Shown: positions 35,080-45,755 of the stretch, one piece after another
How positions within the stretch are numbered: the first letter of the stretch is position 1
How the letters are laid out: each line of letters begins with the position of its first letter
DNA from: Coemansia sp. RSA 922
Taxonomy: Eukaryota; Kickxellomycota; Kickxellomycetes; Kickxellales; Kickxellaceae
Assembly (NCBI GenBank): GCA_027577415.1
Contig: JANBQS010000043.1
Coordinates: 1-47,210, forward strand
Direction of reading: 5' to 3'
Length of the DNA: 47,210 bases
Made by a program: the position numbers and the translations under genes
The notes under the pieces: generated by a model
Told to the model about the DNA's origin: nothing
Databases searched by the model: none
Seen by the model: only the letters and a program-made list of their open reading frames with translations

Positions 35080-37365
35080 TTACATAATGTTGATGAGGTC
35101 GCGGTGATGCACACGGACAAACTTTTTAAAGATATTGTCGTAAAGCAGTTGCAAGACCTCCGAGTGAGCCTCATCCATCATGTCTATAGTGTACTGCTGA
35201 GAGTGAACCAAACGAGTAATAGTCTCGGCAATACGACCATCAATGTTGATCTGGAGAGTAGCACCCTGAGCAATAAACGTCGAGTAGAATCCATAGTAAT
35301 CGCCACGCAGCGTAAACGGCAGCACCTTGAATGCATTAATGTTTACCTTACGGTGCAGACCAGCCGGAGTCTGCATCAGTGTTGGCATAATAGTGTACCG
35401 CACGGGAGTAAATGGAGGGATACTCGACACTATCATAACATCCTCGCCGCGACTGTTCCGCCGCTGAGGCAAGTCGCCGATAGCTGCTCCACCGATAGCT
35501 AGAATGGCGGCGTTTGAGGGCTTGATCAGACCATTGCCTCCCGCACCACCATCAACGTCTTCGTCGCCAGCAATAGCATCAGTATTGACAACAGCAGCAG
35601 TTGGCACGGCTACTGAGGAATCGCCACTTTGCTTGCCCTTTTTGAACATGCCCCAAAAGCCGCCCAGTCTTGTCTTTTCCTTGGCACCGGCCTTGGCGTC
35701 ACCGGCCGAGTGAGCTGGACCGGCGTGGATGCGCAGGGCCGAGCTGGTTCCAATATCGCCAGGGCGCGAGACGATGGCGGCCTTGTCGCTGTAGTCGGCG
35801 TCAGACATTGATCCGCCGTCGCCAACCGTGATAATCGTATCGGGGTTGCTCTCCAAATCCACGTGCTTACCGTTGAGGTGCATACGCAGGGTGTCCTTCT
35901 CGCAATGCAAATCAGCGGCCACGATCTCGGGGCTATGCGAAGATGCGCCAGCGACTGCGTACGGATGACGGAAGCTACTGTTGTTGGCCCATGCGCTGTT
36001 GGCAACAGTGTTTACGTCGGGTCTGCTAATGGCAGCCGCATGATGAGCAACGGCGCTTGTAGTCGGACCATCGTCATCGGCGTCTAGCCTGGTAGCGCCA
36101 GTCTCGTCAACCTTGAAATCAGGCTCATCCATATTGTAGAAGCGCACGGCATTGGCTTTAAGGACTTGGTACTCTTCGAGGAACAGCGTGACTTCGGTAC
36201 AAAAGTTGGCAGCGCTATAGACCTTGAGCAGACGGAACATCTCGGGGTGGTTGAGTACACGGTAGAAGAGTTCCTTGCTGGCGTTACGGCCCGAGCTATC
36301 AGACCACGTAAAGATATCGGACTGGCGGTAAGACCGAATCAGAGGGATAATAACCGACGTGAACTGCGACATGTTGAAAAGCAAAGCGCACCATAGGAAT
36401 GAGTCCCAGAAGGGATCTTCGCCACCAAATCCTCGGTTAGTCTGGACCATGAACATGGCGATACAGACAAAGGTAAACAAATTGTTTAGCAAAATGTCGT
36501 GGCGAATACCAAATGCGTCCTTGATCGGCCAAATGTGGTAGACGATTATCGGCGTCAACACCAGACAGTAGAGCGCTGTCAGTGAGTACAATGGGAAATA
36601 CTCCCACACGCCAACCGGGCATTTCGAGTACCGCATAGGCACTATGGCCAGCTCCTTCGTCAGCGCTTGGATAACCGAGCAGATTATGGCGGCAAACAAG
36701 GTCGAGATTAGCGTATAGTGCACTAGGCGTCGCTCCGTAAGCAGCATCATTTCGCGGTTCCACCAGTTGCGCATAGCCGTGCGACGTTTATGCCAGAACG
36801 AGGGACGATGGTGAGCGGCCGCGGCATCCGACCCGCCGGCCGCAGCCTGGGCCGCAGCAGCAGCGGCCATGCGAGTATTGTTAATATTGTAAGTGCTTTC
36901 GACGTCATCCATATCGCTGTCGGTATCCTTGACTACACCCGTACCGTAGAGATGAGCGGCGGTCAACTGGCCAGGACGGTTGCGCTCTTTGAGCTTTTGC
37001 ATATTGCGGTAGCTCAATACGTACAGGCGAAGGGCACGCGCCATAGTGCACGACATCCACAGCATGACACCTGGGTATGCACACCACAAGATAATAAAGC
37101 AGGGAAAGTTGCCAGGCCACACAAACTGGAAAAGAAAGCACGTGTTGACAACAAGGATAGTGAATGACCCAATGCTGGTCAGCATGACAGCATGTGCGTT
37201 GATATCCAAAGCAGTGTGTCCGCGGTAAATAAACAAAACTGTCGATACGGCAAACAAAAATATATCGATTACGCCGATCCACAGGTATGCCTCTCGCTGT
37301 AACGGAGATACGTAGGTCGAGTGCTCATGCGAGCCATCAGGCAAAAGAGCTCCGGACCTCCTCAT
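35080..37365 (-). CDS. Seven-helix receptor fused to a split RGS domain
   Basis: A predicted plasma-membrane receptor-like protein whose cytosolic tail accelerates GTP hydrolysis on a G-alpha subunit (GprK/RGS-type fusion of fungi). The 761 residues have about seven hydrophobic spans between 27 and 340 (e.g. LWIGVIDIFLFAVSTVLFIY, FTILVVNTCFLFQFVW), with an Ala-rich loop (165-185) between spans. The RGS domain starts FYRVLNHPEMFRLLKVYSAANFCTEVTLFLEEYQVLK (from 367), then about 250 mostly disordered residues, and resumes near 671, ending in AHSEVLQLLYDNIFKKFVR (C-terminal helices). The insertion inside RGS is unusual. Divergent from the FHA-RING gene across 815 bp. Single exon. Confidence 0.85.
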   Translation of the reverse strand: MRRSGALLPDGSHEHSTYVSPLQREAYLWIGVIDIFLFAVSTVLFIYRGHTALDINAHAVMLTSIGSFTILVVNTCFLFQFVWPGNFPCFIILWCAYPGVMLWMSCTMARALRLYVLSYRNMQKLKERNRPGQLTAAHLYGTGVVKDTDSDMDDVESTYNINNTRMAAAAAAQAAAGGSDAAAAHHRPSFWHKRRTAMRNWWNREMMLLTERRLVHYTLISTLFAAIICSVIQALTKELAIVPMRYSKCPVGVWEYFPLYSLTALYCLVLTPIIVYHIWPIKDAFGIRHDILLNNLFTFVCIAMFMVQTNRGFGGEDPFWDSFLWCALLFNMSQFTSVIIPLIRSYRQSDIFTWSDSSGRNASKELFYRVLNHPEMFRLLKVYSAANFCTEVTLFLEEYQVLKANAVRFYNMDEPDFKVDETGATRLDADDDGPTTSAVAHHAAAISRPDVNTVANSAWANNSSFRHPYAVAGASSHSPEIVAADLHCEKDTLRMHLNGKHVDLESNPDTIITVGDGGSMSDADYSDKAAIVSRPGDIGTSSALRIHAGPAHSAGDAKAGAKEKTRLGGFWGMFKKGKQSGDSSVAVPTAAVVNTDAIAGDEDVDGGAGGNGLIKPSNAAILAIGGAAIGDLPQRRNSRGEDVMIVSSIPPFTPVRYTIMPTLMQTPAGLHRKVNINAFKVLPFTLRGDYYGFYSTFIAQGATLQINIDGRIAETITRLVHSQQYTIDMMDEAHSEVLQLLYDNIFKKFVRVHHRDLINIM

Positions 37366-38179
37366 CGCTAATAAATTATGTAATATAAAAAGAACGAAAA
37401 AAAAAAAAAGAATTAGATGTCAACTCGAAGAGGTGGAGGTGGTGGAAAAAGGAGGAGGAGAACGATTCTTTAAATGTAAACGGGGTGTGGGCTTGTAAAC
37501 ATTGACAAGAGAAAAGAAAGGGGAAGGAGGTTGGTCCAAAAGTGGCTTGTTTTTTGAAGGCTTTGACAATGAGAGCAATTGTTTCTGAAATGAGGCATGC
37601 AAGCGAGAAACCCAAGCCTCAACAGAGCATAAACAAGAGGAAAAATTATAAGCCACTTGCTAAATAAAAATGGATGAGATGTTTTATTTATGCATTGGGC
37701 ACATCAATCCAATAACAGGGTACATGAGAAAAAAAGAGACATGCCACCCCCCTGTTTAAAAGAATCTCCTTTTTTCAGTTTGCCGGCAAGGGAAAAAAAA
37801 AAGAAGTGCAGCTAGGATTGGGGAAGAAAAAAAGATAAAAAGGTACCAACGTGTCAACCAAATAATTGACTTTTCTACTTGCCAAATGCAGCGAGAGCAA
37901 CAATACACACACATATCATAAATTGTTTTTTTTTTGAGGGATGGCGCATGATCAGTAGCACCAGATCAAATCATACACCATGTGATCTGGGTGGATGACA
38001 AGAGGAGAATAGTGCTGCTGCTGTTCGCACGCTACTACTGCCAAGGAGAGCTGTTATATATATAATTTTTTTTTTCTGTTGCTGTTAAAGAACGTAACTC
38101 TTTTTTCCCTTTCTTTCACTTTTTTTTCTTTTTCTTTTTCTCATCTACTACAAGATTATTATTATTTTTTTTATTAGTC
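37366..38179. promoter_or_regulatory. Long divergent promoter region
   Basis: 814 bp between divergent starts. It contains A-runs (near 37399, 37796), purine tracts (37430-37462), TTTGCCGGCAAGG (37778) and a T-rich leader before the FHA-RING ATG. A minus-strand frame of about 80 codons (37376-37615) is not supported. Confidence 0.45.
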
Positions 38180-39427
38180 ATGTCGACAGAGGTCACCAAC
38201 TTGCCGAGCAGCGACTCGACTAGCGAACAACAGCGTGTGCCGCACATTCGAATCGTGCCGCATATAGTAGATGTTCGGCATTGCCTATATTTTGACGTTA
38301 TGAATCGAGATGTGGCGGAGGGCTCGGTTTTGAAAGTGGGTCGGTTTACGGAGAAAGTCAGCCAGCAGATGAGCCGTATCGCGTTCAAGAGCAAAGTGGT
38401 TAGTCGCAGCCATGCTGAAATCTGGACTGAGGCGGGCCAGTTTTTCATCAAAGACACAAAGTCATCGTCTGGCACGTTTCTCAACCACATGCGGCTGTCG
38501 CCGCCCGGGCAAGAGAGCAGACCTCATCCTTTGCACGACGGCGATATTTTGCAGCTCGGCGTTGATTACCAGGGCGGCTCGGTGGACACGTACAAGTGCG
38601 TCAAGATTAGGCTGGAGATTAACCGCAACTGGCAGCGGAGCAAGGAGAACCCGTTCCGGCGCCAGGTGCTCGAGAACATTCAGAACGCCTACCACGCCAT
38701 TGGGGCTGCCGACGCGGCGGGCGGGGCGGCGGCGGCGGGCGGGGCGTCGAATAACGAGTGCTGCATCTGCCTGTACCAGATGATAGCCTTCCAGGCGCTG
38801 TTTGTGGCGCCGTGCTCGCACTGCTTCCACTTTAAGTGCGTCAAGCCCATTCTGTTTACGAGCACGGGCTTCAGCTGCCCGCTCTGCCGCACCTACGCCG
38901 ACCTCGAGGCCAGCGTGACGATAGACGAGAACGAGATGGACGTCGACGCCAAGCTGCCGGCCATTCTGCCGCCCGCCGTGCAGCAGCAGTCGGTCGTCGC
39001 TGCGGCCGCGTCTGTTGCTGCTGCCGAAGACGCTGTTGCCGCGGCAGAGTCGCATGGCGGCAGCAGAGCCGAGGACGATGTTGTTGTTGCTGGCGGGCAG
39101 CCTATCAGCAGAGACGACGCCAATGCGACGCCCGTGCCCAATGAGCATGCGGCGCTGGACTCGTTTGGGACGACGCCCGTGGGCAGCATGCCTACGAGCC
39201 TGGCGGCGCAGTTTGGCGGCGTCGACGCCAATGCCACCAACGACGCTGACGTGTCGCTGGTCGGAGGTGGAAATATGATGATGGCTGTGTCGTCGCCAGC
39301 ATCGTCATCGGACGTCGTGATACCTGCCATTGGCGACTCTGCCGAGGAAGGCGAGTGTGTTCAGCAGCAAGCGCCAAGCAGCAATAGCGCAACAGCAGCG
39401 GCAGCAGCAACTGGTGAGACATCTTAA
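38180..39427 (+). CDS. DMA1: Dma1-type FHA-RING ubiquitin ligase
   Basis: An E3 ubiquitin ligase of the Dma/Chfr-like class that delays mitotic exit and septation when the spindle is not ready. The 415 residues start with an FHA domain (about 45-145) showing VGRFTEK, SKVVSRSHAEIW and SSSGTFLN, the phosphothreonine-binding residues. An Ala/Gly-rich linker follows, then a RING-H2 domain: CCICLY, APCSHCFHFKCVKP and CPLCR (C-x2-C, C-x-H-x2-H-x2-C, C-x2-C). After about residue 260 the tail is Ala/Ser/Asp-rich and likely disordered, longer than in yeast Dma1/Dma2. Its partner function fits the septin and Prp6 neighbours only as general cell-cycle genes, not as an operon. GC content peaks within this gene. 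Confidence 0.92.
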   Translation: MSTEVTNLPSSDSTSEQQRVPHIRIVPHIVDVRHCLYFDVMNRDVAEGSVLKVGRFTEKVSQQMSRIAFKSKVVSRSHAEIWTEAGQFFIKDTKSSSGTFLNHMRLSPPGQESRPHPLHDGDILQLGVDYQGGSVDTYKCVKIRLEINRNWQRSKENPFRRQVLENIQNAYHAIGAADAAGGAAAAGGASNNECCICLYQMIAFQALFVAPCSHCFHFKCVKPILFTSTGFSCPLCRTYADLEASVTIDENEMDVDAKLPAILPPAVQQQSVVAAAASVAAAEDAVAAAESHGGSRAEDDVVVAGGQPISRDDANATPVPNEHAALDSFGTTPVGSMPTSLAAQFGGVDANATNDADVSLVGGGNMMMAVSSPASSSDVVIPAIGDSAEEGECVQQQAPSSNSATAAAAATGETS

Positions 39428-39523
39428 TCATTACAAATTCTTTCATCTTTCTTTCCTTCTCTCTTACTTTCTTTTTTTACTATCAAATATCCAATCCAAA
39501 CAAAATGTTTTTATTTATTTATT

Positions 39524-42274
39524 CTAAGATAGCTGGCGTGTTAGAGCTAGGGCCTCAGCGACTAGATGCAAGATCTGAGATGTGGATAGCCCGTAGTTGT
39601 CAGGATTCTTAGCGATAGCAGGCCAGACTTGTCCATGGCGTGGAGCAGCCTTTGTACAAGCAGCTACGAGCTTTTCAATACGCGACTTTTTATCCTCCTC
39701 ATTATCGTCGTTGAGATTAGACTCGAAGCGAAGCCACCATGCCCAGGCATCGCCACAATCGGGATCGGCGGCCGTAGCCCTTAAGAACCAAGCACGAGCT
39801 TTATCGGGCCGTCTCTCTGCAGCAAACAGTCTGGCTACTACCGAGCACACAAAAGGGTCTTGCGCACCAGCGTTCTTCAGCGCATCGACCGACTGAGCCT
39901 TGCGACGTGGGCGTTCGGCCATCAGAACGGATTCGGCCCAGAGACATCCGGCTTTGGGACATTCTTGAAGTGCGCGGGCCAGTAGTGCTTGGGCTGCAGG
40001 TATACCAGCTCCACCTGTAGTGGATTCTAGGCGGATGGCTGCCAGCCACAACAATGGGTTGCGGGGGACATGGACCCTGGCGCGCTCCAACACGGCACGT
40101 GCACGGGTAGCTGACGATTGTTCGTCTAGGGCAGCGGCAGCCAACCAAAGTTCGGCCGATGAGCGTGGCGACTGTGCTAGGGCTTGGGACAGGGTCTGTC
40201 TTGCTGCCTTAATATCACCCATCTTTTGTAGCAATTGCGACTCAATCAGCCACAATTTGTAGGCACTGTCTGGGTACCGCTCACGACCACGGCGAGCTGC
40301 GTCCAAAGCCTCTTTCGTGTTTCCTAGTCGCCGATGGAGTACGGCGGTTTTGAGCCAAACGCGTGGCGACCCGCCTGATTTTATCGCGCGCTCTAGTAAT
40401 GCCACTGCACGAGCATATTGCCCAGCATCTGCCTCCAATGCTACGGCTGCCAGTACTATTGCCTCTGACTCTGGGTTGGCAGCGAAAGCGCGTTCCAACA
40501 CACTACGGCCCCAGTCTACATTGTTAGGATCGGCCTCGGCCAATTGCAGCCACAAAGCCTCGGCTTGTGGCAGTCGCTGAACAGCACGCTCCAACACTTC
40601 AATAAGTTCCTTTGGTGACCCATGAGCTTGCTCAAGCGCAGCTGCTCCTTTCCACAGGTCGATGTTAGTCGGCGCAGCATCGACAGCCAGTGAATACAGG
40701 GCGCGAGCTGCCTCATGACTTGTGGGCCCGAGTCTTACGGCATCGGCGGCATATGCAGCAGCGCGATCAGCCGCTGAATCGTCGGCGTCAAAGCCCGCAT
40801 CAGACGAGGCCGCAATGATCGCACGACAGGTAGCTGGTAATCCATCGTTGTCTGCCTGCTGCGCCAGCGTCAGCCATGACTCGCGCGTCGGCGGTGCGCC
40901 ATTGGCTGTCAGCGACGCGACAGCCTTGCGCAGAAGCAAAGCAACGTCGCCCGAGCCGCACTGCTCCTCGAGACGGGCCGCTGCAATCCACACGTCGGCG
41001 CTAGTGGGTACTGCGCGACGGGCTCGGTTCAACACACGCTGTGCTGCGGCATACGGCTCGAGTCGAGCCAATGCCAGCCACAGGTCGACACTATGTGGTA
41101 CAGTTTCGACGGCATGGGCTAGGAGTACGCGCGCATCGGCCGGATCCGGCTCAGCTCCCACAGCTGCCTTCCACAGGGCGACCGAAGTGGGTACGTGTTC
41201 CAGCGCCCGCCTCAGCACGCGCCTTCTGCCCGTGTCGTTGGTCTCGGCGTCGGCAGCAGCTACCCACACACGCACCGCTTGCGGCAGAGCGCGTACGGCT
41301 CGGCTCAGTAGGGCACGAGCTGCCGTCCCTTTAGGGTGGAGTCTGGCTGCTTCGAGCCACACGTCTTCTGAGCGCGGGCACCGCTCGCAAGCCTCGTCGA
41401 TGATAGTGCGTGCCTGCAAGGGCTTGCGAGCCGCCTCTTCGAGCCGAGCTGCTGCGATCCAGCCAGCAGCGTGAGTCGGACTGGCCTGCGTCACGGACTT
41501 TAGCAGCTTTCTGGCTCGGGCCAGGTCGCCGATGCCCACCAAAGCTGATTCGGAGCTGAGTGACGTCAGATACCCCGCAGCGTCGGTCGACTTTAATGAC
41601 GTCGCTTGCCCTGCTGCGTCCAGCTTCATTCGCAGAACAGCATCGCGGGCCTGGCCCAGGGCTCGTAGATCAGTCGCAGCGCCGTCGTCTGGTACTGCTG
41701 ATCTGGCGCTAATTGAATCGTCCATGCCGCCGCTGGCTAGTACGCCTACTAGTGCACTGTCGGGTACTTGTACCAATCGCTCGCCTAGGTTGTTGCCTCG
41801 CCGAGGGTCGGCCGCCACACGCCGCCGCTTGGCTCTTGCTGCAGTCTCGGCTAGCTGGGCTACGTCGGGGATGGCTGCCCACTCATCGGCAGTCAAAGTT
41901 TGCAACTGTCGCTTGGCGCTGCGCAAGTGCTCTTCAATCGCAGGCGCGTCAGACTTGACCAGGTTTTCGTCTTTGCGCTTTCCGTCGCGTCGTTGCGCCA
42001 TTTTAGCATCGATCTGCGTCCACACCAAGTCTGCCTCCTCGTCGTCTGCTCCGTAGGGCATACCGCTAAACAGGCCTTCTTCGTTTTCGGCATCTTTAAA
42101 CCGCTCTGACTGATCTTCGGACTTTGAAGTACTGTCTTTATTCGTATTTGCTGCTGCCTCGCGTGCTGGTCCAATATCTGATCGCGTAGTAAATCCAGTC
42201 GCTCCTCTTCCCAGCCCAGCCACGTATCCAGGTGGCGCCGGCTTTCCGAGAAAGTCCTTTGTCACCGCGTACAT
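39524..42274 (-). CDS. PRP6: Pre-mRNA splicing factor Prp6/PRPF6
   Basis: A U4/U6-U5 tri-snRNP scaffold protein. The 916 residues begin with the PRP1 N-terminal domain, FLGKPAPPGYVAGLGRGATGFTTRSDIGPARE, followed by acidic GLFSGMPYGADDEEAD. The rest is a long series of HAT/TPR-like helical repeats with the recurring pattern xxWxxAAxLE (e.g. AAGWIAAARLEEAARKP, VWLEAARLHPK, LWLALARLEPYAAAQRVL). The total length matches the family. The gene has an intact frame in one exon, notable for a spliceosome gene in a nearly intronless region. Convergent with the FHA-RING gene (96 bp between stops) and divergent from the Csc1-like gene (194 bp). Confidence 0.94.
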   Translation of the reverse strand: MYAVTKDFLGKPAPPGYVAGLGRGATGFTTRSDIGPAREAAANTNKDSTSKSEDQSERFKDAENEEGLFSGMPYGADDEEADLVWTQIDAKMAQRRDGKRKDENLVKSDAPAIEEHLRSAKRQLQTLTADEWAAIPDVAQLAETAARAKRRRVAADPRRGNNLGERLVQVPDSALVGVLASGGMDDSISARSAVPDDGAATDLRALGQARDAVLRMKLDAAGQATSLKSTDAAGYLTSLSSESALVGIGDLARARKLLKSVTQASPTHAAGWIAAARLEEAARKPLQARTIIDEACERCPRSEDVWLEAARLHPKGTAARALLSRAVRALPQAVRVWVAAADAETNDTGRRRVLRRALEHVPTSVALWKAAVGAEPDPADARVLLAHAVETVPHSVDLWLALARLEPYAAAQRVLNRARRAVPTSADVWIAAARLEEQCGSGDVALLLRKAVASLTANGAPPTRESWLTLAQQADNDGLPATCRAIIAASSDAGFDADDSAADRAAAYAADAVRLGPTSHEAARALYSLAVDAAPTNIDLWKGAAALEQAHGSPKELIEVLERAVQRLPQAEALWLQLAEADPNNVDWGRSVLERAFAANPESEAIVLAAVALEADAGQYARAVALLERAIKSGGSPRVWLKTAVLHRRLGNTKEALDAARRGRERYPDSAYKLWLIESQLLQKMGDIKAARQTLSQALAQSPRSSAELWLAAAALDEQSSATRARAVLERARVHVPRNPLLWLAAIRLESTTGGAGIPAAQALLARALQECPKAGCLWAESVLMAERPRRKAQSVDALKNAGAQDPFVCSVVARLFAAERRPDKARAWFLRATAADPDCGDAWAWWLRFESNLNDDNEEDKKSRIEKLVAACTKAAPRHGQVWPAIAKNPDNYGLSTSQILHLVAEALALTRQLS

Positions 42275-42468
42275 GCCAAAAATATAATTAAAAGAAATTA
42301 GAGCGAGTCTAATTTGGAACTATATTTGCGTAAATGCTTGCTCACGTGTCAGCGCTTTTTCTGCCAAGTGTCACTTATGGATCATTACAGCACGACTGGA
42401 TCACCTGTGCAAATATGTCTTTCTTTCTGCTCCACTTTCAAATTCAACTATAAATTTTTGTATTTTAA

Positions 42469-45168
42469 ATGTCTCCTTCTCCTCATCCTCCCGCTGACCC
42501 GGCTCGCGAGTACTTGGCCCATGCTAGCGACCTTTTGACTCAGACAGTCTTTGCCTCGCTTATTGGCGGGTCGGCCTTTGTCGCCTTTTGCCTACTCCGC
42601 TTCCGCTGGCCTGACGTCTACGCACCACGCACGCGCCTGTTGTTTGCGGCGCCGACGCGCTTAGGAAAGACGCTGCTCGGCTGGATTTCAATGACGCTGA
42701 ATACCCGCGACTACGACATACTCTACAGCTCTGGCCTCGATTCGCTGCTGGTTCTGCGGCTATTCAAAATGCTCGCTGCATTATGTACCACGGCTGCTGT
42801 AGTCGGACTACTAGTCGTTGTGCCTTTGAAGGCTGTGCTTGACGACTCGCTTCCGCCACAAACGTCCTTGTACCAGCGACTGTCTACTGCAGCCCTGGGC
42901 TCTGAGCACCCGCTGGTCGTGCACTTTGCCTGTGCCTATGTGTTTACGGCGCTTGTGTACTTTTATTTTGCTCGATTTGCTTACCAGGCTTTGGCCTTGC
43001 GCTGGCACTATTTAGCGCGCTTGCGGCATACTCGGCCTGCTCGGTCTATCATGGTCACTGGTATCCCCGCTGAATTGGCTACTGAGGCTGCGCTTAAGCG
43101 TCATTTCGAATTGCACACAGAGTCGTGTCGCTTGGGCGCCGTCGAGGCTGTTGAGATCGTGCCGCGTATTGCAAAGCTAGGCGCAGTCGTACGACGCCGT
43201 GAGCATTTCTTGCGCGCTATAGAAGAGACCACCTCCCTGGTCCTCGGCAACCCCTGCACGGCTGTTGGCTATGACCGCGAGCACTTGGTGTCGCTGTTGA
43301 CTACCCACCACTCGCCCGGCCCAGCGACGGGTATTAGCGATGCTCATGCCGAGGCCCTGCAGCTGTTGCGACTATGGTCATTGCCGAAATTTAAAACAGC
43401 GCGAGGCGAGCGTCGACTTGCCTATGTATTGGACTCGCTACTGCCGACGCTGCGAAACTTTCACCATGCCGACGGCGTTGTGCGTGAGGCCCGTCGCCAC
43501 TGGTTTTCCTCTTACGACGGCCGTGCTGAGCGCAGCTCCTCAGTGGGCTTTGTTACTTTTGCTGACGCTGCTTCGGCTCACTTGGCTGCACAGTCGTTTA
43601 CTTTTGCTCAGCCATTCCAGCTCCGCACTGAGCTGGCACCCGAGCCGCGCGACGTATACTGGGACAACGCTGCGCTGCCACTGTCGAATCGTATGATGCG
43701 TGGCGCTGTCGCCTTGGCTACCTACGCTTTGATGCTGGCATACTGGCTGACTATGGCGTTTCTGCTGTCGACGCTCGTCAGTATAGAGTCGCTGAAGGGG
43801 TATTTTCCGCACTTGCCCGAGCTAGCCGAGCGAAACAAATGGCTACGGGGTCTTTTCCAGTATACTACGCCGACCTTTGTCTTGTCACTGATGAACGCGG
43901 CAGTTCCCTATATATTGACGTGGATCGCGCAGGCGTCGGGTATTCAGAGTCGGTCGTTAATACAAAAATCAGTAATGCAGCGATACTTTGGCTTCCTCAT
44001 TGCCAACGTCTTGCTCATCTTCACTGTGTCTCGAACGATGCTGACTGACTATGAAAAGTGGATAGAAAACCCGGCGCTTATCCCCAAACTCTTTGCCACC
44101 AACCTGCCGAAAGCCGCGCCCTTTTTCATGGACTATATTATTCTCTACGGACTCGGATACTACCCGCTTCAGCTCCTACAGATCGGATCCATTGTGCCTG
44201 CCATGTTCCGTCGAATGGTCTGCCATACTCCACGTCAGTTTGCCGATGCTCTGCGCCCCAACAGTATTGATTGGGCCTACATATTGCCGCAGCCCATGCT
44301 GGTTTTCGTCATTGCAGCTACTTACTCGTCGTTGGCTCCACTCATCTTTGTTCTGGCCGCCATTTACTATGTGATTGCCTATTTGGTCACAAAGTACCTG
44401 GTATACTACGTCTATGCTCGCCAGTTTGAGACTGCTGGTGAATTTATTATCCCAGTTCTCAAACTCCTCACTGGTAGCATGTGGCACTACTACTGCTTGA
44501 TCATTGGCCTTTGTGCTCTCAATGGCGCTATCAGCTATGTCATCCTGCTCTTCCCCTTGCTCTGGGTCAACTGGTACCTGCTATCAACTGTGTCTAGCCA
44601 GTTTTATGAGGACGCGCGCTATTTGCCTCTGGATTTGCTCTCCACTCCATCATCAGGCAACTCGAGTATCCGTCCGATTTGGCAGCAGCAGTCCCAGGCC
44701 ACTATTGCCACTGACTCTGGTGCAGCCACTAGGCCCAGCCATGCCACGTCCACTGACTACCTATTACCCATTCGCCTCAGCAACTTTCTTTCTTCTGACC
44801 AGTCGTCATCATCCAGTTATATGGGCAGGCTGTGGAGTTCAGTCAAAACACGTCTGTTCTTTGTGTGGACTCTGGTGTTCAGCATGATCTATATTGACCC
44901 GCAGACTATGCCTACCATCTTTCAAGCTCTGGACCTGTTCAATGACGATCCAGAGCAGGATACTAGAGCTGAACTCACTTTGGGCCAAGACCAGCGACAG
45001 GCCAAGAGTGAGCCAGATGAGTTTACTGACTTTAGTCAGTCCCCCACTTCTCTGTTGGATGGCGTTCTAGATGAAGGCTTGGCTGTTTATGAGCACCCTT
45101 ACCTTGTCAGCTCCTTGCCTCAGTTGTGGCTGCCCATGCCCAAGCAAACTCTATTACATACTGACTAA
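42469..45168 (+). CDS. Csc1/TMEM63-family membrane protein (calcium-permeable channel)
   Basis: A polytopic membrane protein of the osmosensitive Csc1/TMEM63/OSCA family (Rsn1-type). The 899 residues start at the ATG at 42469. An N-terminal span (TVFASLIGGSAFVAFCLLRF) is followed by RLGKTLLGWISMTLNTRDYDILYSSGLDSLLVLRLFKML, a hallmark of the family. A cytosolic domain includes RSIMVTGIPAEL and later SVGFVTFADAASAHLA and EPRDVYWDN. The membrane core (from about 410) has WLTMAFLLSTLVSIESL, LPKAAPFFMDYIILYGLGYYPLQLLQIG and LVTKYLVYYVYARQFETAGEF. The tail has a Ser-rich part and an acidic end. Ion selectivity is taken from the family, not seen in the sequence. Confidence 0.92.
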   Translation: MSPSPHPPADPAREYLAHASDLLTQTVFASLIGGSAFVAFCLLRFRWPDVYAPRTRLLFAAPTRLGKTLLGWISMTLNTRDYDILYSSGLDSLLVLRLFKMLAALCTTAAVVGLLVVVPLKAVLDDSLPPQTSLYQRLSTAALGSEHPLVVHFACAYVFTALVYFYFARFAYQALALRWHYLARLRHTRPARSIMVTGIPAELATEAALKRHFELHTESCRLGAVEAVEIVPRIAKLGAVVRRREHFLRAIEETTSLVLGNPCTAVGYDREHLVSLLTTHHSPGPATGISDAHAEALQLLRLWSLPKFKTARGERRLAYVLDSLLPTLRNFHHADGVVREARRHWFSSYDGRAERSSSVGFVTFADAASAHLAAQSFTFAQPFQLRTELAPEPRDVYWDNAALPLSNRMMRGAVALATYALMLAYWLTMAFLLSTLVSIESLKGYFPHLPELAERNKWLRGLFQYTTPTFVLSLMNAAVPYILTWIAQASGIQSRSLIQKSVMQRYFGFLIANVLLIFTVSRTMLTDYEKWIENPALIPKLFATNLPKAAPFFMDYIILYGLGYYPLQLLQIGSIVPAMFRRMVCHTPRQFADALRPNSIDWAYILPQPMLVFVIAATYSSLAPLIFVLAAIYYVIAYLVTKYLVYYVYARQFETAGEFIIPVLKLLTGSMWHYYCLIIGLCALNGAISYVILLFPLLWVNWYLLSTVSSQFYEDARYLPLDLLSTPSSGNSSIRPIWQQQSQATIATDSGAATRPSHATSTDYLLPIRLSNFLSSDQSSSSSYMGRLWSSVKTRLFFVWTLVFSMIYIDPQTMPTIFQALDLFNDDPEQDTRAELTLGQDQRQAKSEPDEFTDFSQSPTSLLDGVLDEGLAVYEHPYLVSSLPQLWLPMPKQTLLHTD

Positions 45169-45755
45169 TATACTAGATATCTTGAATAACAACAATAATA
45201 GAAAATGATTACCCAAGCTCATGGATATTGATATATTCCAATGTCACCTAGGAAACTCAAGTCGTGGTTTTAAGAGAAAAAAAAAATGACGTGCAATAGT
45301 TGCCAGAATAGTCATAAAAATGCTTGAAATAAGTGAGGGAAGAAAGACATAGTAGTACTTTTCTAATATTGTATTTCATGACAACTAAATATGTATAGGT
45401 GGTCACCATCTCCAATGCTCTGCCAATATTGCTATTTATTTTATTACAGGATACAATTATTAATTGCAGATCGTAAATAGTATTTAAATAAAGCTACTGA
45501 ATAAAAGTATAATGCAGTATACTAGTTGCTGCAGAGCCAATTGCTAAAGATTTGCCATTTGGTTAGCACTTTTTAAAAGCAGCCAGCAGAGCTGAAAAGA
45601 GTCCTTCAAATAACCAAAATAGTAATCAGCTATGTTAAGGTGTAAATAGTAAAAGTAAGGAGGAGTCTACTAGGGCTGCTACCCCAGTCTCACATACAAT
45701 AGAATGTGGGAAAGAAAAACAGGCTGTTAATCCAGTGTGATGTTAAATCAGGCAA
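45169..45755. other. Gene-free stretch before the last orphan
   Basis: 587 bp of AT-rich sequence with no gene, RNA gene or strong repeat noticed. Confidence 0.5.

Noticed and set aside
40722..41474. 250-codon plus-strand frame opposite Prp6
   Set aside because: Ala/Ser/Arg-rich reverse-strand shadow of the HAT repeats.
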